Source: JAIVJG01 sp964236735 (GTDB taxonomy: Bacteria > Acidobacteriota > Blastocatellia > Pyrinomonadales > Pyrinomonadaceae). Taken from it: a DNA stretch of 49,553 nt. The stretch lies in assembly GCA_964236735.1 (NCBI GenBank), contig CAXSFM010000027.1, positions 1 to 49,553 on the forward strand, read 5' to 3'. Positions within the stretch are counted from its first letter, which is position 1. Each line of letters starts with the position of its first letter. The notes under the pieces were generated by a model that had not been told where the DNA came from, searched no databases, and worked only from the letters and a program-made list of their open reading frames with translations. The position numbers and the translations under genes were made by a program. This document shows, piece by piece, positions 1 to 7,046 of the stretch.

Positions 1-67
1 GTTATCCAATCAACTTGATTGACGCCGTCTCTTCTCTGATTTAGACAGTCCCACTCAATTCATCTCA

Positions 68-96
68 TTGATTTGCGTCTCTCTTTACCTCATAAT
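68..96 (+). promoter_or_regulatory. Putative sigma-70 promoter of the cation transporter gene
   Basis: A TTGATT box (68-73) is followed after 17 bases by CATAAT (91-96). This places a start of transcription near 103, about 38 bases before the ATG at 141. Spacing is ideal and each box differs from consensus at one or two positions. Confidence 0.45.
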
Positions 97-140
97 CGGC
101 GCGGAAGCGTTTAACTTAAACTGGCTGTGGGAGACTATTC

Positions 141-1088
141 ATGCTGGCAGTGCTCGGCGCACTCTTCGCTAATGCGCTGATTACCGTGCTCAAGTTCGGC
201 GCGGCGTTTATGACTGGCTCGACCGGCATGATGGCCGAGGCGTTGCACTCTCTGGCCGATACGACGAACCAGATTTTCCTGTTGCTCGGCCTTCGTTTTT
301 ACAATCGTCCGGCGTCGGCGAAGCACCCGTTCGGTTACGGCAAGGAACGCTTCTTCTGGTCTTTCATCGCGGCGGTTTTCATCTTCGGCGTCGGCGCGAC
401 CTACGCGATTTACGAGGGCGTCGCCAAGCTCAGACACCCGCACGCGCCGGAAAATCTCAAGTGGGCTTACATCGTTCTCGCCATCTCGTTTGTGCTTGAG
501 AGTGCGTCCATCGCGACGGCGATTTATCAGGAGTTGAGAGAAGCAAAGCATGAGGGGATGAGCTTCGGCGAATACTTGAGCGAGTCGAAAGACCCGACCG
601 CGAAGACCGTGCTCTTTGAAGATTCAGCCGCGCTCGTCGGCATCATCATCGCCGCTACCGGACTCTATCTGACCGAGCATCACACGGGGCCGGCGGACGG
701 CGCATACTGGGACGGTATCTCCTCCATCGCCATCGGCGTCGTCCTCGCCATCGTCGCCTTCGCGCTCGCGCGCACCTCGCGCGGCTTGTTGCTCGGCGAA
801 GCTGCCACAGAGAAAGTGCGCGAACGCATCTGCGCCGCCATCCTCGAACATCCGAACGTGTGCGAAGTCATCGAACTGCTGACCATGCACCTCGCGCCCA
901 AGCAGATACTGATTAACGCGCACATCAACTTTCGCAACGAGTTGGAGACCGACGACATCGAGCAGACCATCCGCGAAGTCGAGCGCAACATCAAACGCGC
1001 CGAGCCGATGGTGGACATGATTTTTTTAGAGACCGCGCGCGAGAGCGAGCCGGGCGCAGACGTTCGCATCCCCCAGCACATCGGCTAA
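141..1088 (+). CDS. Cation diffusion facilitator (CDF) family metal transporter
   Basis: A 315-residue inner-membrane protein expected to export divalent metal ions (Zn, Co, Fe or Mn) in exchange for protons. The N-terminal two thirds holds about six hydrophobic segments. A metal-site motif H-S-L-A-D (His36, Asp40) lies in the second segment and an E-D pair lies in 'LFEDSAALVG', as expected of CDF proteins. The soluble C-terminal third resembles the CDF cytoplasmic ferredoxin-like domain. The ATG has a GGGAG ribosome site 7 bases upstream, and an in-frame TAA at 117-119 limits any extension to eight codons. The N-terminus is slightly short for the family. The gene stands alone, closed by a terminator at 1096. 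The metal cannot be told from the sequence. Confidence 0.9.
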   Translation: MLAVLGALFANALITVLKFGAAFMTGSTGMMAEALHSLADTTNQIFLLLGLRFYNRPASAKHPFGYGKERFFWSFIAAVFIFGVGATYAIYEGVAKLRHPHAPENLKWAYIVLAISFVLESASIATAIYQELREAKHEGMSFGEYLSESKDPTAKTVLFEDSAALVGIIIAATGLYLTEHHTGPADGAYWDGISSIAIGVVLAIVAFALARTSRGLLLGEAATEKVRERICAAILEHPNVCEVIELLTMHLAPKQILINAHINFRNELETDDIEQTIREVERNIKRAEPMVDMIFLETARESEPGADVRIPQHIG

Positions 1089-1095
1089 AAATTTT

Positions 1096-1119
1096 CCAGA
1101 CTCTTTCGAGTTGGTTTTT
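1096..1119 (+). terminator. Rho-independent terminator after the CDF transporter
   Basis: CCAGACTC (1096-1103) pairs with GAGTTGG (1108-1114) with one bulged G and a TTTC loop. Five T residues follow at 1115-1119. Confidence 0.7.
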
Positions 1120-1228
1120 GATTTGACGCAAGGTGGGAGTTTGAAATCACGACCCGCAACGTGCGGAGTCTATTCGGAGTTAGCAACAACAAAATCGCGA
1201 CGCCGGTGTCCGCCGCGCGACAATCTGA

Positions 1229-2134
1229 ATGCTTCAGCAATCGTACACGCACTACTTCGAGAGACTACGCGAGCCACGCAGCGTCGTGGACATCGTGCTC
1301 GTCTTTCTGCTCGTGTACACCGCGCTGAAAGTGATAAGGGGCACGCGCGCCGCGCCGATGGCCGCCGGCATCGCCGTCATCACGGTGCTCTACCTTTTCG
1401 CGTCCACTTACGATCTGGCGACGCTCGAATTCATCCTGCGCCCCGCGCCGCTCTACATCGGCTTCGCCCTCATCGTGCTCTTCCAGAATGAAATCAGGCA
1501 GGCGCTCATCACCTTCGGCAATCGCGTCAGGATGCCTTTCCTGCTTCGCCACAGAGGGCAGTTCGGCGAAGGCGTCTATGACGAAATCGTGCTCGCCTCG
1601 ACCACTCTCGCCTCGACGAAGACGGGCGCGCTCATCGTCATCGAGCGCGGCGTCGGACTTCGCAACGTGATTGACGGCGGCGTGCAGATGGATGCCGAGT
1701 TGAGCTATGACCTGCTCGTCACGATTTTCAATCCGACGACGCCGCTCCACGACGGCGCGGTCATCGTCCGCGCGCACCGCGTCGCCGCCGCCGCGTGCTT
1801 CCTGCCGCTCACTTTGAATCCGCTGCTCTCGAAAGACCTCGGCACGCGCCATCGCGCCGCCATCGGCATCACCGAAGATACGGACGCCGTCGCCGTCGTC
1901 GTCTCGGAAGAGACGGGACTTATCTCTTTCGTCATCGGCGGGCAAATCCGGCGCGGACTCGACGCCACGAAACTGCGCGCCTCGATCCACGACGCGCTCG
2001 AACCCAACGCACGTCGAACCGCCGCCGTCGTCGAAGCGAAATCGGCGACAGCGGAGACGGAAAACGTCAAGACGGAAGCGCGCGGGCAGCGGTTGGATGT
2101 CAGCAAAAACACTTCCGCCTTCACTGATTTGTAA
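1229..2134 (+). CDS. cdaA: Membrane diadenylate cyclase CdaA
   Basis: Makes the second messenger c-di-AMP from two ATP. The first ~90 residues contain three membrane segments, and a DisA_N (DAC) catalytic domain follows. Both diagnostic motifs are present: D-G-A in 'LHDGAVIV' (about residue 174) and the R-H-R motif in 'GTRHRAAIG', followed by the conserved 'VSEETG' stretch. At 301 residues it is somewhat longer than Firmicutes CdaA (~273) because of a low-complexity C-terminal tail rich in A, E, K and T. It is followed after 29 bp by cdaR and then glmM, the classic cdaA-cdaR-glmM order, which links c-di-AMP synthesis to peptidoglycan precursor supply and turgor control. Confidence 0.95.
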   Translation: MLQQSYTHYFERLREPRSVVDIVLVFLLVYTALKVIRGTRAAPMAAGIAVITVLYLFASTYDLATLEFILRPAPLYIGFALIVLFQNEIRQALITFGNRVRMPFLLRHRGQFGEGVYDEIVLASTTLASTKTGALIVIERGVGLRNVIDGGVQMDAELSYDLLVTIFNPTTPLHDGAVIVRAHRVAAAACFLPLTLNPLLSKDLGTRHRAAIGITEDTDAVAVVVSEETGLISFVIGGQIRRGLDATKLRASIHDALEPNARRTAAVVEAKSATAETENVKTEARGQRLDVSKNTSAFTDL

Positions 2135-2163
2135 GCTCGAATCTCGAATCTTGATTTCTTCAA

Positions 2164-3132
2164 ATGTCTTTTCGTGAAACACAGAAAAGGGGAACGGCGA
2201 ATGATGCGCGCGGCGTCGCGGGGACGTGGCTGCACGCGCTGCTGTTCGAGGACTGGTGGCTGAAACTTTTTGCGTTCGTGATCGCGTTGGGGCTGTGGTA
2301 CGCGGTGACGGGACAACGCGCGCCCGTCACCGTGCGCCTGCGCGGCGTGCTGCTCGAATTCGTGCGCCCAACGGATATTGAAATCAGCAACGATCCCGTC
2401 GAAGATGTGGACGTGACACTCGAAGGCAGTCAGGGAAAACTCGCCGAAATCAACGCGCGCAATCTCGTCGCGCGCGCCGACATCACCTCGCTCAAGCCGG
2501 GCGACCGCGTCGCGCGTCTCAACTCCGACAACGTGACGATGGACTTGCCGGAGGGCGTGCGTATCTTAAAAATCGAGCCGTCGAGCGTGGCGCTCAGGCT
2601 TGAACCGATTCTCGAGCGCGAGGTTGAAGTCGAGGCGCGTTTTGAGGGCAAACTTCCAGAAGGCTACACGCGCGGCAAAGTCCAGATCACGCCGGAGCGC
2701 GTGCGCGTGCGCGGCCCCGAAAGCCGCGTCAACGCACTTAAAATCGCACATACGGAAACCATCCCGCTCGAAGATCAGCGAGAGAGCGTGACGCTTCCAT
2801 CAATCGCCGTTGACATTCCAGACCGCCGCGTGACGCCGCTCGATCCGGTCGTCTCCGTGCGCATCGAGATCAACGGCGAGCGCATCGAAAAATATTTCGC
2901 GAATGTCTCTGTCATCTCTCCCTCCGGCGGAGGTGTGCAGCCCGCGAGCGTCGGCGTGACCCTGCGCGGCGCGCGCGCCGTTATCGAAAGAGTGCGCGCG
3001 GACGAACTCCGCATCACGCTCGAACAATCGCCCGACGGCACGCTCGCGCCGCACCTTAACTTGCCGTCTGACCTTGAGGGACGCATCGAACTCGTCTCCA
3101 CCACGCCCGCCCGCTTCGCCGCCAACGAATGA
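2164..3132 (+). CDS. cdaR: CdaR/YbbR-domain regulator of CdaA
   Basis: A 322-residue membrane-anchored protein. A cytoplasmic N-terminus of ~30 residues is followed by one membrane helix ('LKLFAFVIALGLWYAV', about residues 37-53) and then repeated extracytoplasmic YbbR modules of about 80 residues, visible as recurring 'V.V.L.G......R......V..D....PG' patterns. In Firmicutes CdaR binds CdaA and modulates c-di-AMP synthesis; its position between cdaA and glmM supports that role here. The stop codon (3130-3132) abuts a heptamer repeat array, which fills the gap before glmM. Confidence 0.88.
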   Translation: MSFRETQKRGTANDARGVAGTWLHALLFEDWWLKLFAFVIALGLWYAVTGQRAPVTVRLRGVLLEFVRPTDIEISNDPVEDVDVTLEGSQGKLAEINARNLVARADITSLKPGDRVARLNSDNVTMDLPEGVRILKIEPSSVALRLEPILEREVEVEARFEGKLPEGYTRGKVQITPERVRVRGPESRVNALKIAHTETIPLEDQRESVTLPSIAVDIPDRRVTPLDPVVSVRIEINGERIEKYFANVSVISPSGGGVQPASVGVTLRGARAVIERVRADELRITLEQSPDGTLAPHLNLPSDLEGRIELVSTTPARFAANE

Positions 3133-3237
3133 GTTCAAAGTTCAAAGTCGAAACGCAAAACTCCGCTTCCCAACTTTGAACCTTGAGTCTTGCTCCTGAA
3201 CTCTTCAACCTTGAACTTTGAACCTTGAACTTTGAAC
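3133..3237 (+). repeat. Heptamer repeat array R1 (GTTCAAA family), inverted pair
   Basis: Directly after the cdaR stop come GTTCAAA, GTTCAAA and GTCGAAA in perfect 7-bp register (3133-3153). The complement recurs several times at 3173-3237 (CTTTGAAC, CCTTGAAC, CTTTGAAC). The two ends can form a long stem. The same family recurs at 25675-25795. Confidence 0.85.
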
Positions 3238-3244
3238 TTATAAG
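3217..3244 (+). promoter_or_regulatory. Putative promoter of glmM built on the repeat array
   Basis: TTTGAA (3217-3222) and, after 16 bases, TATAAG (3239-3244) lie 10 bases before the glmM ATG. The -35-like box is part of repeat array R1. Transcription would start about 3251, giving a nearly leaderless glmM transcript. The boxes are only moderate matches. Confidence 0.35.
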
Positions 3245-3253
3245 ATAGCGTCT

Positions 3254-4678
3254 ATGAAGAAACTCTTCGGGACAGATGGAATGCGCGGCGAGGCCGGACT
3301 TTTTCCGCTCGATGCCGCGACGATGCGAGCGACCGCCCGCGCGCTCGCCACGCATCTCGCTGCACGATACGGGGGGCGCGCGCCGCGCATCGTCATCGGG
3401 CGCGACACACGCGAGTCGGGCGCGTGGATCGAAGAGGCTTTCGTCGCAGGCGCGCGCGCTGCGGGTGCGGAGTGCGAGTCGGCGGGCGTTATCACGACGC
3501 CGGGCGTCGCGTATCTGACGCGCGCTCTGCCGGCGGATGCGGGCGTCGTCATCAGCGCGTCGCACAATGCGTTTCACGACAACGGCATCAAAATTTTCGA
3601 CCCCACCGGACGCAAGCTCGACGACGCGACGGAGCGTCTCATCGAGGCGGACATTTACGACAACGCCGCTGCATCCGGCGCGCATGAAGCGGAAAGCATG
3701 AGCGTGAAACAGTCAGCGTCAGCCGCGTCGGATATTGATCGTCTCAACCTCATTCGCGAAGGCGACGCTGAACACAGAAGCGCGCATCTGCAGTCGCGTT
3801 ATCTTGATTATCTCGCCGATGAAATCGCCGCCGGCCTCCGTCTCGACGGCCTGCGAATCGTCGCCGACTGCGCGAACGGCGCGGCCTCAGAATTCGCGCC
3901 CGCCGTGCTGCGACGGCTCGGAGCGCATGTCGTTGCCATCAATGACGCGCCCGATGGGCGCAACATCAATCAGGATTGCGGGTCGCTGCATCTCCAAGGC
4001 TTGCAGTACAAAGTCAAAGAAGAGCGCGCAGACTTCGGCGTCGCCTTTGACGGCGATGCAGACCGCGCTCTCTTCGTGGACGCGCAGGGAAACTTGGTTG
4101 ACGGCGACGCGACGCTCTGGGTGCTGGCGAAATATCTGCAAGAGCGCAACGAACTCGAAGCCGACGCGGTGGTCGCCACCGTGATGAGCAACATCGGACT
4201 CGAACTCGCGCTCAACTCGCGCGGTGTGAAATTATTACGCGCCGATGTCGGCGACAAGTACGTGCTCGAAGAACTCCTCCGCACCGGCGCGAGTCTCGGC
4301 GGCGAACAATCAGGCCACATCATTTTCCCGCGCACGAGTCTCGCCGGCGACGGCATCATCACCACCATCTGCGTGCTGCGCGCGATACGCGAGAGCAGGC
4401 GACCGCTCCAAGAGTTGACGGAAGGTTTCGTGCGTTATCCGCAGTTTCTCACCAACGTCCGCGTGCGCGAAAAACTTCCGTTCGAGGACGTGGCGGAAAT
4501 CGCGCAGTGCGCGCGAGAAACGGAGGCTAAACTCGGCGCGAGCGGTCGCCTGCTGCTGCGCTATTCGGGCACGGAGCCTCTGGCGCGAGTGATGATCGAG
4601 GGAGAGCGGCAGGACGAAATCGAGCGTCTGGCGCACGGCCTCGCCTCCGTCATCAAGGCGGCTATCGGCGTGGTTTAA
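3254..4678 (+). CDS. glmM: Phosphoglucosamine mutase GlmM
   Basis: Converts glucosamine-6-phosphate to glucosamine-1-phosphate for UDP-GlcNAc and peptidoglycan synthesis. The N-terminus 'MKKLFGTDGMRGEA' is characteristic. The phosphoserine loop is 'VVISASHN' (active Ser103), the metal loop is 'FDGDADR', and the C-terminal phosphate loop is 'RYSGTEPLARVM'. At 474 residues it is about 30 longer than usual, the excess lying in an A/S/E-rich insertion near residues 140-165. It closes the cdaA-cdaR-glmM set, although a repeat array of ~120 bp separates it from cdaR. In Firmicutes GlmM binds and inhibits CdaA. Confidence 0.96.
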   Translation: MKKLFGTDGMRGEAGLFPLDAATMRATARALATHLAARYGGRAPRIVIGRDTRESGAWIEEAFVAGARAAGAECESAGVITTPGVAYLTRALPADAGVVISASHNAFHDNGIKIFDPTGRKLDDATERLIEADIYDNAAASGAHEAESMSVKQSASAASDIDRLNLIREGDAEHRSAHLQSRYLDYLADEIAAGLRLDGLRIVADCANGAASEFAPAVLRRLGAHVVAINDAPDGRNINQDCGSLHLQGLQYKVKEERADFGVAFDGDADRALFVDAQGNLVDGDATLWVLAKYLQERNELEADAVVATVMSNIGLELALNSRGVKLLRADVGDKYVLEELLRTGASLGGEQSGHIIFPRTSLAGDGIITTICVLRAIRESRRPLQELTEGFVRYPQFLTNVRVREKLPFEDVAEIAQCARETEAKLGASGRLLLRYSGTEPLARVMIEGERQDEIERLAHGLASVIKAAIGVV

Positions 4679-4708
4679 TCAACCGGAGAAAAAATTACGT
4701 TCGATATG

Positions 4709-4721
4709 TGTAAGACTTACA
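4709..4721 (+). promoter_or_regulatory. Candidate upstream activator site for the sigma-54 promoter
   Basis: A perfect palindrome with 6-base arms around a central A, TGTAAG-A-CTTACA, centred about 127 bases before the predicted sigma-54 start. Enhancer-binding proteins normally bind such inverted repeats 80-150 bases upstream. The function is inferred from shape and distance only. Confidence 0.4.
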
Positions 4722-4815
4722 TTCGTCGCCGCCGGCCAAGAGAAAAACCTGACAGCAAATGCAGAAATTTCCAGTAAATTCGCAGCTTTTGAAGAATGCT
4801 GAATTTACACTTGCA

Positions 4816-4831
4816 TGGCACAAGCGTTGCG
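4816..4831 (+). promoter_or_regulatory. Sigma-54 (-24/-12) promoter
   Basis: TGGCACAAGCGTTGCG matches the sigma-54 consensus TGGCAC-N5-TTGC exactly, including the invariant GG and GC with correct spacing. It lies in a stretch without a convincing gene, 370 bases before aroB. Transcription would start at about 4842. Confidence 0.7.
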
Positions 4832-4841
4832 ATGTATATTG

Positions 4842-4960
4842 TGGGGCAAGAGAGACGCATGGTGATGCCCAGCGTCTCAGTGGTTGCTGGGGTGAGGACA
4901 GTGACCACACATTGGAACGGGCGCGGCATTCCCCAAGTTTGCTGCGCCTGTTCTATTTTC
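4842..4960 (+). ncRNA. Candidate sigma-54-dependent small RNA
   Basis: Between the sigma-54 promoter and a strong intrinsic terminator lies ~115 bases predicted to fold into three successive hairpins. The first is GAGACGC/GCGTCTC (4852-4858 with 4872-4878). The second is GTGGT/ACCAC (4880-4884 with 4904-4908). The third is the terminator stem at 4915-4953. A 34-codon reading frame begins at 4859 but runs past the terminator stem, so a peptide is the less likely product. The target is unknown. Only the layout is seen; transcription is inferred. Confidence 0.5.
4915..4960 (+). terminator. Intrinsic terminator of the candidate small RNA
   Basis: A 13-bp stem pairs GAACGGGCGCGGC (4915-4927) with GCTGCGCCTGTTC (4941-4953), every position pairing if two G-U pairs are allowed. 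It is followed by TATTTTCT. It lies 230 bases before aroB, so it does not end a known protein gene. The rest of the gap (4961-5184) holds nothing I can identify. Confidence 0.65.
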
Positions 4961-5184
4961 TGAAGACATTTTCCAACGCGCGCCCTACTCCTGAACTGAA
5001 TTTATGCCCGCCGGAGCCGTGCGACAATCAAACTCTTTTCGACTCAAATCTGATTTACGCGATCAACGATTCACGCCACCGATTTTGTTTGCAGATTAAG
5101 CGCATGACGATCTGCGCCGTCGCGCGTGGAAACAAGTTAGGCGCGTGGTTGGAAGTTTGTACGAACGACAGCGAGTAGCGCGGA

Positions 5185-6405
5185 ATGACGGACGAAATAA
5201 CAGTGCGGCGCGTGCATGTCAAACTCGGCGCGCGAGAAAGTTACGAGATCGAGATCGGCGCGGGACTGCTCATGTCCGGGCTGGGTCAAACGGCGCGCGC
5301 GTCTCTGTCGTCGCACGCGCGTCGCGTCGCCGTGATTTCCAATCGTCGCGTCTTTGAACTTTACGGCGGCGCGGCGATGAGTAGTTTGCGCGGCGCAGGC
5401 TTCGACGTTTCGCGCTGGTTGATGGGAGAGGGCGAGCGGCACAAGACTTTGCGGACGGCGGAGCGCGCGCTGACATTTCTCTCGGAGATGAAGTTGGAAC
5501 GCAGCGATGCGGTCGTCGCGCTCGGCGGCGGCGTGGTGGGCGATGTGGCGGGCTTCGCAGCGGCCTTGTACTTGCGCGGCATCGCTTTGCTGCAAGTTCC
5601 GACGACGCTGCTCGCGCAGATAGACTCATCCGTCGGCGGCAAGACCGGCATCAACACGCGCGCGGGCAAAAATCTCATCGGGGTTTTTCAACAGCCGCGC
5701 GGCGTCGTCATTGATACGGAAACTTTGCGGACGCTTCCCGTTCGAGAGTTGACCGCCGGTTGGTGCGAGGCGATCAAGCAGGGCGCGGCGGGCGACAAGA
5801 GTCTGTTCCGCTGGACAAAAAATTTTCTGTCCGGGCATAGCTTGATTGACGGCGGGCAGAGCGGCGGCGTCAAGCGCGTGCGAAAAAATAAACGCACGCC
5901 GGAAGACAACGACGCGCGCGAGAACGGTCTGGCAGAGTTGATCGCGGCGCAATGCGCTTTCAAGGCGCGCATCGTTGCAGGCGATGAGCGTGAAGACATC
6001 ACGCGCGTGGACGGGCGTTCGCGGCGCATCCTCAACTTCGGGCACACGGTCGGGCACGCGCTCGAATCTTTGACTGAATACAAACGTTTCCGTCACGGCG
6101 AAGCGGTGGGCTACGGGATGCTGGCGGCGGCGGAAATCTCTCACAGGCTAGGCTTGCTGGAAGCGTCGGAGTTAAAATCTTTGCAAGAGGCGGTGCGTCT
6201 CGCAGGTCACCTGCCGCGCGCAGAAGACATTGATGAGCGTGCGATTCAGCGCGCACTGCTTGGTGACAAAAAATCTGTCGGCGGCGAAGTCCGTTGGGTG
6301 TTGCTGGAAGAGTTAGGGCGCGCGCGCATCATGGGCGGCGGTGAAATTCCGGCGCGTGTTCTGAAAGAATCAATCCGCGCCGCGCTCCGGCAAGACAACT
6401 CCTGA
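5185..6405 (+). CDS. aroB: 3-dehydroquinate synthase
   Basis: Second step of the shikimate pathway: DAHP to 3-dehydroquinate, NAD- and metal-dependent. Clear family signatures are the NAD-binding 'VALGGGVVGDVAGF', 'QVPTTLLAQIDSSVGGKTGIN', 'LTAGWCEAIKQG' and the metal-binding 'LNFGHTVGHALE' and 'RHGEAVGYGM'. At 406 residues it exceeds the usual ~360 because of a hydrophilic insertion of about 40 residues (near 215-250, containing 'GGVKRVRKNKRTPED') after the 'GDKSLF' helix. A small membrane protein gene follows after 28 bp. Confidence 0.95.
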   Translation: MTDEITVRRVHVKLGARESYEIEIGAGLLMSGLGQTARASLSSHARRVAVISNRRVFELYGGAAMSSLRGAGFDVSRWLMGEGERHKTLRTAERALTFLSEMKLERSDAVVALGGGVVGDVAGFAAALYLRGIALLQVPTTLLAQIDSSVGGKTGINTRAGKNLIGVFQQPRGVVIDTETLRTLPVRELTAGWCEAIKQGAAGDKSLFRWTKNFLSGHSLIDGGQSGGVKRVRKNKRTPEDNDARENGLAELIAAQCAFKARIVAGDEREDITRVDGRSRRILNFGHTVGHALESLTEYKRFRHGEAVGYGMLAAAEISHRLGLLEASELKSLQEAVRLAGHLPRAEDIDERAIQRALLGDKKSVGGEVRWVLLEELGRARIMGGGEIPARVLKESIRAALRQDNS

Positions 6406-6433
6406 AGAATTACACGAAGGACGTAAATCACAG

Positions 6434-6844
6434 ATGAACATACATGACACGCGACGTGCGACGCGCGTCAACGATAGGGAGAGAGGCGCGGCGCGCATCA
6501 ACTTTCTCGTCGTCCTGCTTTTGATTGTGGTCGGCTGTTACTCGTTGACGCAGTACGCGCCCGTCGCGTATCAGGCGTTCCTGTACAAAGATTTCATGCA
6601 GGACACGATCAACAAAGCGACCTTCATCGCGCCGGATCAGACGACGGCATGGGTCGAGAAGCAACTCCGCGCCGGCGCGGGCGATTTCAAGATGCCGCAC
6701 GACATGTCCGTCAACGTGCAGAACGTCAACGGGCATCTCGAAGCCCGCGTGCAATGGACGCAACCCATCGCTCTGCCCGGCTACGTCTATCAATATCAGT
6801 TCGATCATACGGCGCGCGCCGCAGGCTTCATCAGCTCGCAGTGA
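6434..6844 (+). CDS. Small single-pass membrane protein of unknown function
   Basis: 136 residues. A charged N-terminus ('RATRVNDRERGAAR') is followed by one hydrophobic helix ('INFLVVLLLIVVGCYSL', about residues 24-40) and a soluble domain of about 95 residues. The layout recalls pilin-like or DUF4845-type proteins (charged leader, G, then a hydrophobic helix). The prepilin Glu at +5 is absent, so I do not call it a pilin. It follows aroB by 28 bp and is closed by a strong terminator, so it is probably co-transcribed with aroB. Confidence 0.7.
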   Translation: MNIHDTRRATRVNDRERGAARINFLVVLLLIVVGCYSLTQYAPVAYQAFLYKDFMQDTINKATFIAPDQTTAWVEKQLRAGAGDFKMPHDMSVNVQNVNGHLEARVQWTQPIALPGYVYQYQFDHTARAAGFISSQ

Positions 6845-6982
6845 GAGACAGACGTTGACGGAGCGGCGATTGATGAGAGCGTCACTGGTGAGACGTTCGC
6901 GACGCTGCCGGGTTCAAGTTGTCGTCAAGCGCGTTTCTTTTCTTCGGCTCGACGCAGATTGAAAATAATTTCACAGCAAACA

Positions 6983-7023
6983 AAGCGGCGAGGATGAGAG
7001 TGTCACTCTCATCCTCGCCGCTT
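6983..7023. terminator. Bidirectional terminator between convergent genes
   Basis: A perfect 20-bp inverted repeat (6983-7002 with 7004-7023, one central T) lies between the plus-strand gene ending at 6844 and the minus-strand gene ending at 7047. T-rich sequence follows it on the plus strand. Confidence 0.8.
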
Positions 7024-7046
7024 CTTCGTTTTCCTTTTCGCTTAAC

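Noticed and set aside
680..1081. Long open frames antisense to real genes across the window
   Set aside because: In GC-rich DNA such shadows are expected. None shows domains, start signals or operon position.
4859..4963. A 34-codon peptide downstream of the sigma-54 promoter
   Set aside because: Its stop lies beyond the terminator hairpin, so a terminated transcript could not encode it fully. Kept only as an alternative.
4759..5178. A 139-codon open frame spanning the gap before aroB
   Set aside because: It crosses the sigma-54 promoter and the terminator stem, has no ribosome site, low-complexity-free but family-like features are absent, and its composition is not protein-like.
6434..6844. 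Type IV pilin-like protein
   Set aside because: It has a charged leader and hydrophobic helix, but the Glu at +5 after the cleavage Gly is missing and no pilus genes are nearby.
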